A DNA stretch of 64,000 nt from Sequoia sempervirens (taxonomy: Eukaryota; Streptophyta; Pinopsida; Cupressales; Cupressaceae): the NCBI GenBank assembly GCA_007258455.2, contig VDFB02373365.1, positions 221,620,552 through 221,684,551 on the forward strand, in the 5' to 3' direction. The translations under genes were made by a program, and so were the position numbers. Shown one piece after another: positions 13,192-25,875 of this stretch. Below the pieces are notes generated by a model, which was not told where the DNA came from, did no database searches, and saw nothing but the letters and a program-made list of their open reading frames with translations. Position 1 is the first letter of the stretch. The number at the start of each line of letters is the position of its first letter.

Positions 13192-13896
13192 CTAGGCTAG
13201 ATTTTTGAGGATCTCCGCCACCTCCTGCTCCAATCTATTCATATTAAGTGCAGACTTCTTGATCTCCTGGATATTCACTAAGGACTGGTCTACCTTCCTT
13301 TTCAAATTCGCTCTGGTCCTATTGCTCGGTCCCCCACTATTTGGTTACCCTTCCTCTTTGTCCAAATCAAGAAACACAACAATTTTGACATGATGAGCAT
13401 TTTCTAGATTCTCCACCATGGTATTCATGGTCTCAGCAGTGGATTTTAAGATCTTATGGCTCATAACCAACACTTTGTGGAGAGAGTTTTTGATGTTCCT
13501 CAGCTTCTCCTCCATCTCAACCTACTTTCCTTCATGGTTGCTTTTGAAATCCTGTAACTCATCAACAATTTTCTTGAGGCATTCAACCATATACTTCTTC
13601 TCTTCCTTCATCCATAAATTAGTGGCTCTACCACTACCACTACCTCTTTTTTTATTGTCATCATCTTTCTCCATTTTACTACTCATGGTTCTCTGGTTCA
13701 GCTTAATCTCCTTAATTTCAAAGAACACCCATCTAATTAATTTGAAAAATTCCACAGACCCATTGTGGGCTGTAGCAAGAATATCAGTAGGAAATTCTTG
13801 TTCCTCCTTGAAATAGTGATCCTCCACCTTGACCAAGTTATGGTGGTCAAACAAACATGTTTTAATAATTTTAAAATGTTCTAATAAAAAAGTCAA
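13192..13896 (-). pseudogene. Unidentified coiled-coil protein pseudogene upstream of a retroposon tail
   Basis: A single minus-strand frame of 235 codons ends at TAG 13192-13194. Two in-frame stops interrupt it: TAG 13522-13524 and a TAA where the frame reads EEG-stop-PNSGG. Both are explained by C-to-T at Gln codons. The protein is Lys/Glu-rich: about residues 65-90 are a basic linker (KMEKDDDNKKRGSGSGRA), and the rest is heptad-like helix (WMKEEKKYMVECLKKIVDEL onward to the EQEVAEILKN end). I do not recognise the family and cannot see RT or RNase H residues. It runs straight into a tail shared with the 33-kb LINE-like insertion, so it is probably the 3' part of a retroposon transcript. It could also be the 3' end of a host gene copied by LINE machinery. 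Confidence 0.55.
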
Positions 13897-14282
13897 CTAA
13901 TTATTTACTTGCAAAAAAGTTACAAAAAAAATGCGGCACATTTGGACATGTGTCCTCTACTTATATTAAAAGTTTTAGAAAAAAAATAAAAAATTCTTGT
14001 ACTTAGGTTGGTTAGACATACACTTGTTTTTTTATCTTTTCTTGAAAATTTATTACTACTGCATCGAAATTTCAATTTTTTACAAAATAGATTTACCTTT
14101 TTCCAAAAAGAACTAGTAATCTAGTAACTACATTCAATTTTCTACAAATTTTGTTTTTACATATTTTTCAAATTATTTTAATAACCTATTCAATTTTTTA
14201 TGTCAAGTTGCCTAACTCTGTTTTTCTGAATTTTCATTGCCACTTAGGGGCTTAGTTTGGACCCCCATGATCTTGCACTGAC

Positions 14283-15148
14283 CCGCTACTATGTGTAGTC
14301 TAATAAATGGAAAGGAGATTAGTGGATAAGGTACATAAAGTACATCATTGAATGTTCTTCAATTTCAATAGATCATTTTCTAAGAGCTGAAATATAAGTG
14401 TTATTCAACATTAATATTGGTGGGAATGAACAAGGCTCAAATGTGGAAAAGAGTTCCTTGGATGCAACCATGTGGTGCGATGCCCCAAAATCAAGAAGCC
14501 ACTTGTGTGATGTATTTTTTGCAGAAGAAAAGAGTGCCATGCCCTTATTCTTATCCTTTCTTGAATATGCATATGGTGTGGATGGAGAAAAAGAACCACC
14601 TATATAAATGCAAGAGATTGAATTTAATTTTGTTGAAGAAGATGCCTTAAGTCATCAATTTTCTTTTTATAATACTGGTGTTCTTCGTGCCCTGGTTTCT
14701 TACATTAAGTACATTTGGGCTTCTCCTTTGAATTTTTCCCTTTCAATCAAGGAGATGAGTCCAATTGAGTCTCTAATTTTGATCCCTTAACTTGATCTTT
14801 AATTTTTTGCTTTCCCTTAGATGATTGAGCAACTAATTCTTGAATTTTTGAAGAGGTGATAGAATTCATAGAGATTAAATTAGATATTCTTGTGTTACTC
14901 TATCACAAAATTGCTCAAAATAAGGCATTGTAAATCTTGTTCCAAGAGCATCCATTATATAGTAGAAAGAAGAAACAAATATTTGATAAGGACCTTTTAA
15001 CTTTGACAAAACCAAGAAGACACGTTCTTTACCTGTCCTTTTTACCACAATCCTTAAGTCAAGAAAGAAAATACTTAAATTGGACCAAGAAATATTTAAT
15101 AGATGGGAATGAATCAAGAGACAATTTGCTAATTTAGCATCCAATCGT
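14283..15148 (-). pseudogene. Ty1/copia gag-protease pseudogene (cut by the gap)
   Basis: Minus strand, starting at the gap: a gag segment (LANCLLIHSHLL ... VLSKLKGPYQIFVSSFYYIM ... CDRVTQEYLI, 14875-15144) typical of the Ty1/copia gag region. Then a zinc knuckle reads C-T-stop-C-K-K-P-G-H-E-E-H-Q-Y-Y at about 14670-14715; the tyrosine is a stop and the last Cys is Tyr. Then the aspartic protease start WLLDFGASHHM at about 14465-14500, where the family has D-S-G. FNDVLYVPYPL near 14300-14340 is the usual copia sequence after the protease. Several frameshifts are present. The order gag, knuckle, protease is that of a copia polyprotein; integrase and RT should lie at lower coordinates but are not recognisable. 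Confidence 0.8.
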
Positions 15149-15248
15149 NNNNNNNNNNNNNNNNNNNNNNNNNNNNNNNNNNNNNNNNNNNNNNNNNNNN
15201 NNNNNNNNNNNNNNNNNNNNNNNNNNNNNNNNNNNNNNNNNNNNNNNN
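15149..15248. other. Assembly gap (100 N)
   Basis: Exactly 100 N, a conventional placeholder length for a scaffold join. The sequences on either side (copia gag and gypsy antisense mobile domain) are different elements, so distance and orientation across the gap are not known. Confidence 0.97.
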
Positions 15249-16378
15249 GGTCCCCATCCCCGTTTTCGTCCCCTCAGCCTCCCTGGCCCCAGCCTCATCC
15301 TGCCCCTCTACCTCTGGCCTTGCGTTGTGTTGATGGTGTCCCTAGCACCATCAATCGAAGAGGTGGCCTAAACCAATCTTTGTAGGCCTGGATGGTCCCT
15401 ACATCGGCTTGACCCTGATCATATGGCCATAGCCTGACCACTAGCTATCTAAAAGAATCAATTGCCTCCTGTGCAGGAATGTATCGACCCCATGAAGTCT
15501 CCCTCATAGTACGCACAAATATTGCTACGTAGTGGTCATCAGGCCTATCTTGGGGCTCCTCGAACTGTCTCTGCACGAGGCCTGACAGGTACCTCTCAAT
15601 CATCGTGTGCTCCCTACCCTGCATCAGGTCTATCCTACCGAGCGAAAAAGAGCAGCTGCACATCATCATACCATGCGGGCCATCCAAGATATGGTTGCCA
15701 TGTGAAGGCTCGCATCTTGTCCAGAACTCTCCTCTAGTGTGGAATCCTATACTGTCCTATGTGTGTAAATGAGACACCTCCTCTGTACCTCCAAAAAACT
15801 AGATCGTCTAGCTCCATATCAACGGAAACAACTCTCAGACGAAGCACTGCGATGTGCTCCCAAGCCCAGATATGGAGTGTCACTCCAGCTCCGATGGCTC
15901 TACCGTCATCGTATGTAAACTCATGTGAATCTCGATACAAAGAAGCCAACAGTACTGGCCCCCACACAAAGCATACCCATCGCCGAACCATCAGCTCCCA
16001 AGCGAGCTCCCATCCGGGATTGAAATATCGGCCCCGCCAATCTAGTGCAACAAGACCCAATATAATCACTGCTATAACCAAGCGGAAAGGAGACACAACG
16101 AGCCTGTAACGCTTCAGCTCGATTTGGCCCTCGCAAAAGACAATCTCATCAAGGCCCATCACGTCATAGCAGGAATCCCTCCTGACATCCACATCGTATA
16201 TCACACGCTCTCTATGGATGGGCAATCTAAGTATCTGCCACATGTCCTCTAGTGTGACTGTGGCCTCGCCTGTCAAAAGGTGGAAGGAGGATGTCTCGCT
16301 ATACCACGGCTCTGCAAGTGCTGTCATCATCCCCAAGTGAGTCCTCACTGGTGGTGCATATGCAATGTACTAGAGGCC
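15249..16378 (-). pseudogene. Plant mobile domain (PMD, aminotransferase-like) antisense frame, broken
   Basis: The frame open at 15734-16348 (GTG first codon; sense codons extend to about 16372, just before an in-frame TAG) contains the PMD signature: MMTALAEPWYSETSSFHL, LTGEATVTLEDMWQILRLPI, later LDWRGRYFNPGW and YRDSHEFTYDDGRAIGAGV. An in-frame TAG at 15734-15736 and a frameshift at about 15640-15690 lead to the conserved continuation ERYLSGLVQRQFEEPQDRP (15565-15590). Further TAG and TGA codons precede a Gly/Arg-rich tail that runs into the gap. PMD proteins occur in MAIN/MAIL-type plant genes and as passengers in transposons. It lies antisense about 1 kb before the 3' LTR of a gypsy element. 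Antisense extra ORFs, some with PMD, are known from Tat-lineage Ty3/gypsy elements, so I read it as that element's extra ORF rather than a cellular gene. Confidence 0.75.
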
Positions 16379-17396
16379 AATCACCCCTAGTTGCTCCTAT
16401 AATCGCTCGAGAAAATTGACCAATCTAACAAGTATGGAGGATCTGCGCTCGCATGAATGAAGAATCTTTGCCTCCTACATCAAGAAAGTCACTGTGTTAA
16501 GTTTCATAAAAAATCATGATCTTGAATTACCTTAGCATACCCAAAACAACATATGAGTCACTGTTTGTGAGTGCGGTGCAGTTTGAAAGTTCCAAATTGT
16601 GCCGCTAGGAGCCCTAAACTCTCAAACTCTGTCGCCGCAGCGTAGTTTGAAGCACAACTCAATTTAATGCAAAACCCTAAATACCAAAGAGGCCCACTGC
16701 GGCGCACTTTACACATGTAGTTCAGTTTGGAGTTTGAATCTAAACTCCAAATTGCCCTATGACGTCACTATTCGTGACTGTGACGCAGTTTGAGGCCGCA
16801 CGATGTCGAAACAAACTTTCAAGCAACACTATATTGGACCACTGGTAAAAACCTAACTTTCTAAGCTAATAAATGCACACGTAAATCAAAAAATGAAGTC
16901 AAGTTATGTTGAATCATCGATGGTCCAGTGCCAGACAACCTTTGGTGCGTGCATACTCGATCCAAAATGTGTCGGGGAAGCTGTCGTTGTGCCATCTCTC
17001 GAAGGGGTTAGAGCTCAAAGGTGCAAAATCTCAAAAGGGCTATGTATGCAAATAAATTGGAAATGGCCCCTTGAGGCCTATTTAATCCTAAAAAATAGGG
17101 TTTTTTGACCTTGTTTAGCTGTCCAGCTAGGGTTTTGGTCCCCTGATCCTGTTTTTTCCCAATCAGCTGCCGATTTACATCATTTTTTTGTAATTTATCA
17201 CATTTTTTTGGCATCCCGGAGCCTTTTTGGACCCGTCGGGGACCTTGTCATCTTTTTTCGCGAGCTCATCCAAAAATTCAATTTTTTGTCTGATCTCTCA
17301 AGGGGGCAGTAGTGGGGCAATTTTGAAAATTGGTTTTTTTTTAAATTTTGATCGAGAGTTTAATCTTTGAACCAATGCAACAAGTACTTTGCTTCA
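16379..17396. mobile_element. 3' internal region of gypsy element G, upstream of its LTR
   Basis: Higher-GC sequence between the antisense PMD frame and the purine tract. It contains repeated variants of GCGGCGCAGTTTGA (see 16570-16800) and no supported plus-strand frame. Confidence 0.5.
16570..16800 (-). repeat. Dispersed GCGGCGCAGTTTGA-like motif upstream of the PMD frame
   Basis: Related words recur: GCGGTGCAGTTTGA (about 16579), CGCAGCGTAGTTTGA (about 16636), TGCGGCGCACTTTAC (about 16699), AGTTCAGTTTGGAG (16720) and GACGCAGTTTGAGG (about 16781). They sit where the promoter or leader of the antisense frame would be. Function unknown. Confidence 0.4.
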
Positions 17397-17409
17397 AAGA
17401 GGGGTAAAA
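17397..17409 (+). other. Polypurine tract of element G
   Basis: AAAGAGGGGTAAAA ends directly at the TGTAGACA start of the LTR, the expected position for plus-strand priming. This marks the following LTR as a 3' LTR. Confidence 0.6.
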
Positions 17410-18658
17410 TGTAGACATGGAAAATATACCGACACGCTTGATCCTGGTTTCTAACATCGTTTCATCTTGAATCATCTTCTTAGCTAATCATCACTCTTTG
17501 TCCCTTAATTAAATAAATCATCATTTATCTGATTAAGTCATTCTCTATTGTTAATTAAATAAATCAATGTTATTTGATTAACCCTCCTTTGTCTATTTAA
17601 TTAAATAATTCATTTTATTTGATTAAATCTCTAAAGTCATCTTATTAAATTAAATAAATTAAACCTTATTTGATTTAATTTGACATCATCCTCTTTAATT
17701 AAATAAATCAAAATCCTTTATTTAATTAAATCTAAATCATATTCTCCTCAACTTTGATTTAAATCAATGCAAAAATATAAATCAAATTGTCACATCATCT
17801 AATCCCTCATTAAATTAATTAAATCTTTATTAATTTAATCCTAATCACCTAAATCTTCTAGATATTGCCACTTGCACATGGAAATACATTTAATTAATTT
17901 ATTAAATCCCTATTTTCTCTCAACATGGCATCTTTAGGAGAATATTCCTCCAAGTTTGAAAAACCCTCCAAGTGGATTTGTCCTTCCAACAAGAAATTCA
18001 TTCCGTCTTACATGTCCTTGTGCATTGAGCCAAGTAGCATTTAATTCATTATTTTCTCCCTCCAACAATTCATTTCACAAATTTGAAATTCCACCTAATA
18101 ACATTTATTGTGCACATTCATCAAAATGTGTTCAAGCTTCCTCCATTCACATCTTGACAAGTGGTACTTTCCCATTGGATGTTGAATGATCCCACATTGC
18201 TCTATTTTTCTCATTCCTCCATCTTTTCTTTTTATAAATAGAAGGCTTTCCTTTGTATTTTGGATCCAGAACTTAGAGAAAAGTATCTCTCTTCACATTG
18301 AGAGCTAATTTTATCCATTTCATATCAAATGTTCATCATTTTCATGGTTTCATAGCAAGGTTATGCCAAAATTTCATCAAGGAGCTTCAATCATCATCAA
18401 ATCTTCATCAAGCTTGCATAGGAGTTGGGAAAGGGCCAATTTTGACATCAAATTGGTACCAATTCCCCCATGGGATTGAGGGTTTTCTTGTTGAAATAGG
18501 ATTTCAATTACTTTCTTTGCTTTGTTCTTCAATTTCTTTCCTTTTTGAGGATTGTAGATTAATTTCATGGGGAATCTTGATTCTTACTTGCATTTGATCT
18601 AATATTGTGTTTGTGCAGGTCTAGGATTGGGGTTCTACACCTAATAAGTGGTATCACA
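17410..18658 (+). repeat. 3' LTR of gypsy element G (TGTAGAC...ATCACA family)
   Basis: Starts TGTAGACATGG and ends GGTATCACA, 1249 bp. The U3 from about 17510 to 17900 is dominated by TTAATTAAATAAATC runs. A TATA box (TTTATAAATAG) is at 18231-18241. Start, end, U3 composition and length match the LTR at 47154-48363 and the solo LTR at 8848. No primer-binding site follows, in contrast to the 5' LTR of element D, which agrees with its being the 3' copy. Confidence 0.7.
18229..18242 (+). promoter_or_regulatory. TATA box of element G LTR
   Basis: CTTTTTATAAATAGAAGG lies about two-thirds into the LTR, the same place as in the sister LTRs. Confidence 0.5.
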
Positions 18659-21600
18659 TTTTTATTCATGGTTGTGAGAAGTGTGAGCTCCCAGGTTTTA
18701 TATAACCCTTGTTTGAGTAGATCTAGTGCAAAGTTGAATTCATGGTTATATAGGATAGATTTGAGACATTTGAAGGTATGGATGCATTATGCAGGTGTTG
18801 TTTTACAAATTTAGGGTTTCAGGTTTGTAGATTTGTTGGGTTTATTGTAGATCTAGGGTTTTAAAAATGTTAGCTCAAAAGGGTTTCCTAGATTGGGCTT
18901 CATATGAGGGTTTTATAGAGGAACTTGCACAAATGACCTCTTGAGATGAAACTGATCTCACCATTAGATCTAGGATGGCAGAGAAACATAGATTCATATA
19001 AATGTTTTCCTATTTTGGCCACTATGAAAAAATGCAAATTTTGTTTAGTCCTTGCCCTAGTTGTATGATCATATGACCATCTGTAGAGGTGAAAAAATAA
19101 TTAATTAAATCCTAGACAAAAAATTAATTAAAATTTATTTAAAATAATGATAAAAAATATTAAATTCTTGGTGGTTTGTAGAACCTCCTATACTCGCCTG
19201 ACATCAGTAGGGTACTAGTACAGATGTCTAAGCTGGTGGGCTTAGCCCTTAATTCTTGGACCCTGATCTTGTGGGGAGCTCCCTGCGCTATGCACCCAAC
19301 TTGTGAGGCTGTAAATCACAATTTAAATCATTTTAATTTTGTTTCCTTGTGAGTGCTACCACTGGAAAAGTACTGCCCAAACGTCATCAACAAACTACCA
19401 CTACTAGCTGACCACCCAAGGGCCACTGCCTTGCCACTCCTGTAGGGTAGATTGGAGAGGTTTTTTCAAATAGGCATAAATTTCACCCAAGATTTTGGAT
19501 TTTTTACTTCCAATAGTCAATGAAAACATCTATTCGAGAACTAGCCAGTGGTACAAGTTTGTTTTCTTGTCACTTGATTTTTTAGCTTTTATCAAATTTT
19601 GGTCATAAATTTTGCATACAAAATCAGATTTTTGATTTTGAATAGGTGTTGTAGAGGATTTGTAGTGTAATACATAGTGGATCAAGTATATTTTTAGTTT
19701 ATGGTGTAGAGAGAGGTTTATACCCATTTGATCACTTGTAGGTGCCTAAGATTTAGGGTGTGATTGTGTGAGAATCTAAATGAGTCAAGAGGAAAAACCT
19801 TGAGGGAGTACATATTTTTATGTGATATTTGTGATGGTAAATTTGATTAATAGTTTTGGTGCTTCCTAATACAAGTTTATAGGTGTTTTTCAGAGTTTGG
19901 ACTTTGATGGTGATAGGTACATAGATTGTCTTCTAGTTTGAGGAAATGGGTTGAGATGTGTGAATACTTGGAGTCTTGTTTTGGTGAGAGTTGAGTGCAC
20001 ATACATCAATGGTGATGATTATGGTGTCATAAATATGCAGGTACATTTGAGCATTGACACGAAAAAATAAGGTTTGTGGTTGTTTGGTGGTGGTGTGATT
20101 TAGTCTTAGGAGGTTGTTCATATCTCCTAGATGCTTGTTTGGTTCCTTGAATATGGTTAACCATTTGTGGAATTGTTTGAAAATTAGATTTTTAGTTGAT
20201 TTGGTGTTTTAGTCTTGAGGTCTACAAGATTATCTTCTTTGATATCTCAAAAATCTAGGTTACTAATGTGATGACGAGTTTGCATGTTTCAGTGTTTGGG
20301 ATCTACGAGTTATGCACTTTTTAGGTGTGTAAAACCTATTGGTTGAGTGGGATGAATAAGATGTGGACTGTCTATATCCATGAGATCGATTAAGTGTTGA
20401 TGTAGACTTTGGTAGTTGGCCTTGTTTACAGTCATTTGCACATTGACATGTTTCTTTGGGATGAAAGGATGGATGGTTAGAGTGCTTGGATAGTAATTTG
20501 TTTGGAATTGTAGCATTTGGTTTATCACAATATCATGATAGCTTGGATACATGATTTATGATTGAGATTTTGAAAATGATGGTTTGAAAATGTATGATTA
20601 CTTCTTGATGTTTTAATGACAATTGTATCTTCTTGTCTTGGAGATATTGGTTCTACTTGTTCTCTAGAGCTATTGGGATTGTAGTTGAGTGTGTGTGGAC
20701 CATGGGAGGTCTTTATTTATGGGATGGTTGTCACAATATCATGTGTAGCTCAATATAACAATTTAGTGGGAGTTTTTTGGTAATATTGGGGATTCATCAT
20801 TGATGACAGACAATCTTCTTCAATGTTTATTGATGTCTTGGAGGAGCTCTTAGATCTTGTTGTTGCAGTGAGATTTCTTACACATTTACAAGTTTTTTGT
20901 GAAGAGATTGTTATCTTCATGTGATTGGAGATGTTGACCCTTGGTTTAGAGTGTGTTTTGTATTATGTCATGATGTAATCTTGATTCTAAATTAGAGTTT
21001 TGGCATGATACATGTTCTCTTGAGACTAGGATGTGTGCATTGGTGCATGTGATATTCTAGGAGATGTTATATTGTGATGTCATGATTGGGTTCTTGATTC
21101 TACAATTGAAGCTTTGGCATTGGTCTAGTTGTCTCTCTTGGTATTGAGTATATTGGCTATGTTCTTTGAAGCTTCATGATAGTGCATTTTTGCATTTGGA
21201 GCTTAGCATCGAGTGATTGGTTGTAGGTGCTTATGGATACTTGGAGACTTGGGTGAGGTTGGATTTATCTTTGGATTAGAGACATTTTCTTGAGATGGTT
21301 ACTCTTTAGAGGGTTTAGTAGGAAGAACGAGTAGCCTACACCTAGATATGGATGTGAGTTCATGATGGACCTATAGATGAGATTGTTCTTGGAGTAAGTC
21401 ATGATGACTTGTTTATCCTAGAGGAGCATTCTCGTTCCCCACTCTTGGTCTACTCTACGATTTACCATCTGAGAGGTATTTTCCCATTCTTGTTTGAGAT
21501 GCATTATGTTTTATGCTTTTTCCTCTCATGGATATGAATCTTGAGCTATGGATAGTTAGTTTTGGAGGGTTCATTTGAAGGATGTTTAGTATGGTTATCT

Positions 21601-22566
21601 TCTTGTGCATATGATGGATGTTTATTGATGAGAAGTTTTAGGAGATGTTTATTGGGTTGATTTCCTGGTTAGCGAATGAATTTTTTTAGTTTTATCTTCC
21701 TTGGTTAGAGAGGCTTAAATCCATGTTGGTTTACATGATACATATGTTTTGTTTGATCCATGAGATTAAACAATTGAGTGTTGTTGAGTATTTTTATTTG
21801 GGGTTGTAAGGAGATCATAATTGACACAACTTAACACTTTGAGGTGTTAGTAGAAGGATACAATATAATTTACAAGTTTTTTCTCTTTTTCTATGGCTAC
21901 TTCTTAGAGGTTCATGTTCATATGATTTGGGAGAGTTATGGTGACATATTGTGAGAGAGTAAAAAATTATGTGTTGCATGTGTGGATCATTGTGATGGTT
22001 CTTGGTACTACATTGTTTTGATCATTTTCCACACTTTGGTTTGAGTGTTGATTGGTAGACTTGGTATGCCATGATTTATTTTCAGATTTGACATTACTCA
22101 TACAATGGGTGTTCCCATTTATGTATGTTCTTTATTGACATGCTCTATATAGGGAGCTTGTGATTGTAGTTTATGGGTTGGATATATTGTTAGCATGAGT
22201 TTACTGATTTTGTTGATACCTAGGAGGTATGGATTATTGGATGTAATAGCACATGATATGGGTCTTACTTATAATAATGTGGGTTTTTACCTTTGACAAC
22301 AACTTGAAGCCTTTGTTGTCACTTTGATTTGATGCTTGTGTTCTTTGGATTGGTGCATCTTCACCTTGGTTTGTTCCTTTTCTTCCATAAGTGGCATGTT
22401 GGAGGATGAGAGGAGTTCTTGCTTGAGATGGTGGTCACATTGGTTTTATTGTAGGTATCTTGATGGAGAATAAGAACATGCTATATATTCATGTGGTTTC
22501 ATGTATAAATATGATGATGTATTTCATTGATTGACCCTTATGCAATGTATACAATAAGTGGGAGAA
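18659..22566 (+). mobile_element. Internal region of noncoding LTR element B
   Basis: From about 19850 on this is the plus-strand counterpart of element A (6414-11095). No gag, protease, RT or integrase motif is visible in any frame. It ends in AAGTGGGAGAA (about 22556-22566), the polypurine tract, directly before an LTR. The portion 18659-19850 has no counterpart I could align in A. The 5' LTR was not found; element G may have inserted into B and displaced it. Confidence 0.6.
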
Positions 22567-23258
22567 TGTTGGGATTAGGTGTTGTTCACCTTGCATAAAA
22601 TGTAATATTATAATTTTTTAAATTAAATAAATATTTAGTGTGGTGCATCTAGGAGGTGTGTTTAATTTCATTAGATATTTAATTGGGGCCACTTGTAAAG
22701 TTGTATGTAACATTGGGTTGGTTATTATATTTGTGAGAGACGTATAATAATTAATTTGGGAAAAGCATTTAATGTTTGTATCAAAAAGTAGATGAGGGGT
22801 CAATGGTTTTGTGTACTCATGGTTTTGAGGCACATAGTTTTATCTTACCGCTTGGTTGTATTTGTGTGAGCTTGTTTCTATAAAATCAAACACATGTTTA
22901 GTGGTTAAGATAGGATGGGTGAGTGGGATGTCATAGTATTGAGTCCTTCTAAGTACAAATGTGAATCATGGAATGTGATGTATGGATTCATGCTTGGGAA
23001 CATGGAGGATGCATAGGAGATTCTTGACATTTCAAACACGTTCATTGTAACTTTGTAAGTGCATGTATTATTTTATTGCTAAATAATAGATGGAGTATGG
23101 ATACTTTTGGAGGGTAGGTTTTTCCCTCTTGAGGGTTTTTCTAGGTTATATATTGTGTTATCTTATGGCTTGTCCATTTGATATTTGCATTATGGTTATT
23201 CTATAAGCTTGCATGCATTATTTTCTCTCATGAGGTTATGTAGGAAATGAATTTAACA
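22567..23258 (+). repeat. 3' LTR of element B
   Basis: 692 bp starting TGTTGGGATTAGG after the purine tract AAGTGGGAGAA and ending GAATTTAACA. A TATA-like CTATAAAAT lies near 22880. It is the plus-strand relative of the LTR at 6414-7117: similar length and same position relative to homologous internal sequence. Confidence 0.75.
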
Positions 23259-25870
23259 TTTTGGGTATTATGCATGTATATCCTAATATAAAAGATATCA
23301 TATTATATATGATTTTTTATGTCTCAAACCTACCAGACTCAAAAGTGATGTTAATTTCACAATAGGAGGCTCCTAAAAAAATTATCTTCAAAACCACCTA
23401 AAAAGATAAGAGATTTACAAAACAAGGAACACACAAAAAAGCTCACAAAAACCAAAGTTAGTTAATAGGTTAGTATGGTTCACACCAAATTCACCAAAAT
23501 GAATGCAATAAGAAATGGAAACAAAAAATAAATAACTTAAAATAAAAAATAATATAGTCTTAATACCAAATCCAACTGTAAACCTCAAGATTGAGCACAC
23601 TGGAATAACTTGCTCATGAAAGGACATGGATGCTACTCAACAATATAAAACTATGTATTTGAATGATAAATGTAATAAAGTAATTTTCCTAAAAGACTTG
23701 ATATGAAAATACTGAATTTATAGAATTTTAGAAAATCAAATGAATGGTGAGGATTTGATCAAGAATTAGGAGATAACTCAACTGGTGATGGAGTAAACTC
23801 AGAGATGTGGATGAGATAACTCAACTAGTTATAGAAAATTTCCATTTTGAGTTCCTAAGAGGACATAGATGAATTTTATTCATTCATTAAAGGGATAATC
23901 AGAAGAAAAAATTACTAATTAGAATAATAATTTAACTTATGAGGAGATAATAATATATTTATTTATTTATTAAAAATAGCTAATTAGTCCACATTAATTG
24001 AAGAATAAAATATTATTGAAGTAAAATATTAATAATGGATAATGTAATGATAAATTAGTTATAATATTTATGAGATAATGATGGTAATAATTAGATACTT
24101 TAAATTGTATAGTGATAATGATATAATGACAACAAATGATTGATGATTAGAGGAACACTTTTAGTGTCTACACATTTTATGACAAGTATTTATCTCATTA
24201 TTAGTAATAATGTTGTGCATTACCATAATGTATCTTGTTTATGTTCACCTATCCATGATGTGGCCTATCATAGTGTTGACATTATTGATGCTACCTCTTT
24301 AATTGGATATTATAGTGCTGAGCCCTTTAGTGTCACATAATCTTCATATCTATTCTCCCATGATATTGTTTCACTTGATGATAGTTAAATTTATCAAACA
24401 ACTCAAACAACTCCTTAAATTATATGGATGTCTTTATAATTCACAATTATATGCTTATGCCACATTCTCATATTAATTACTCTATATGATACATTTCATG
24501 GATTGAATATGAAAAATTAAATATTTGATCTTTCTTATCTTTTAATTTTATGAGCATTTTTTGATGATTATTTATTAAATGCATTTAAAAATACTTTAAA
24601 CAACTGATCATTTCTTATTGATATGAGTAAATATCACAAATAATTTATCATCTTAAAAATTTATTAATGCATCTTAGAATGCAATGGGGAGCATCAGTCA
24701 AGAAAGAGTGTGTATGATATGAGCACAACCTTATGCCCCAATTCATAGAGATAAATACAATCTTGATACTACTTATACACCTCTTGTGTGGTAGCACTAT
24801 GTTAAGAGGGCTCATTCATAGATTTATATCTAGCAACACATCTTTATATGTAGCCACAAAAAAATTGTCTCAACAAATTTGTGCATATACCACAAACTTA
24901 GGGGTTCCTTACACCTAAGCTTTAGCAAATTTTCCAAGCTCCTTGAGAATCATGCTTCATAAATGCTTTATAATTTTATATTGTGTAATAGTACACATGC
25001 TATGAATTCTTCAACTTAGCTTTGGACCATACATGCACAACATGTGACATGAAATACACAAGAAATACTAACATACACATGCAAGATCTAATAGGTCGAA
25101 TAGCATAAGGAATGGTTCCTTGTAGTTTGACATTTGGCACTATATGGATCCAACACATGGAAATGTTCCATGCAACATGTATTCACACTATAAGAGTTTG
25201 AAATTTGGTAGCATCCCATACATGTTATATGACCATATGCATTGGAAACATGCCAACATAAACATGGCTCTTTGTTTTTATCTTCACGAATAAATACCAG
25301 CACTATACACTTTTTATAATAGTTAGACTAGGTAGTCAAGCACTATAACTTATAATGAATAAAACACTCAATGAGGTATCACATATCTAAATGCTCCATG
25401 TATCTAATATTACCTTCCACACTATCAAGTTAATTTAGGGAAGAAGTGTCACTCCTTTATGATCACATGAATGTTCATTCTAAGCCTTACTATACATAAT
25501 TTGTACACTTATCTATTCCATTCTATCATTGTAACGAAGTGACATTTCTAGTATTTCATACCTTATGAATGTTTTATGGTTTTCTCCTTCACTTTTCAAG
25601 TTCCATTTTGTATTATATAATTTTTTATATTATTTAGGTAATTATCATCACTTATGTATGTTATGGATTATCCTCTGAGTGTCTCATGGGATTTACTTAG
25701 ATAACTAATATTAGAGATTAAAATTCTACTACAATTATAATTTGATAAAGATTTAGTATCAAACAAGAGGAAATCATCATTGTTATATTCATGGGAAAAG
25801 TGACAAAAAAATAAGAATCTTACATGGAAGTCCCTTTTAGAATCTCTAGATGAGAATAGAAACCTTCTTA
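23259..25870. other. Noncoding AT-rich sequence
   Basis: Short frames here (e.g. 23415-23627, 24140-24340, 25668-25886) have no recognisable content. No repeat or element boundary seen until the solo LTR at 25876. Confidence 0.5.
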
Positions 25871-25875
25871 GAAAG
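25871..25875. repeat. Target-site duplication, left copy (GAAAG)
   Basis: GAAAG precedes the TGTTGGAAC end and recurs at 28675-28679 after the CCAACA end. Confidence 0.75.

Noticed and set aside
15759..16109. 116-aa plus frame opposite the mobile-domain frame
   Set aside because: Shadow of the minus-strand PMD frame, which has a family signature.
18645..18658. AAGTGGTATCACA as an iMet primer site of a copia element
   Set aside because: Looks like TGGTATCAGAGC for eight bases only, then diverges. ATCACA is the conserved LTR end of the TGTAGAC family and a purine tract precedes 17410, so it is better read as the end of a 3' LTR.
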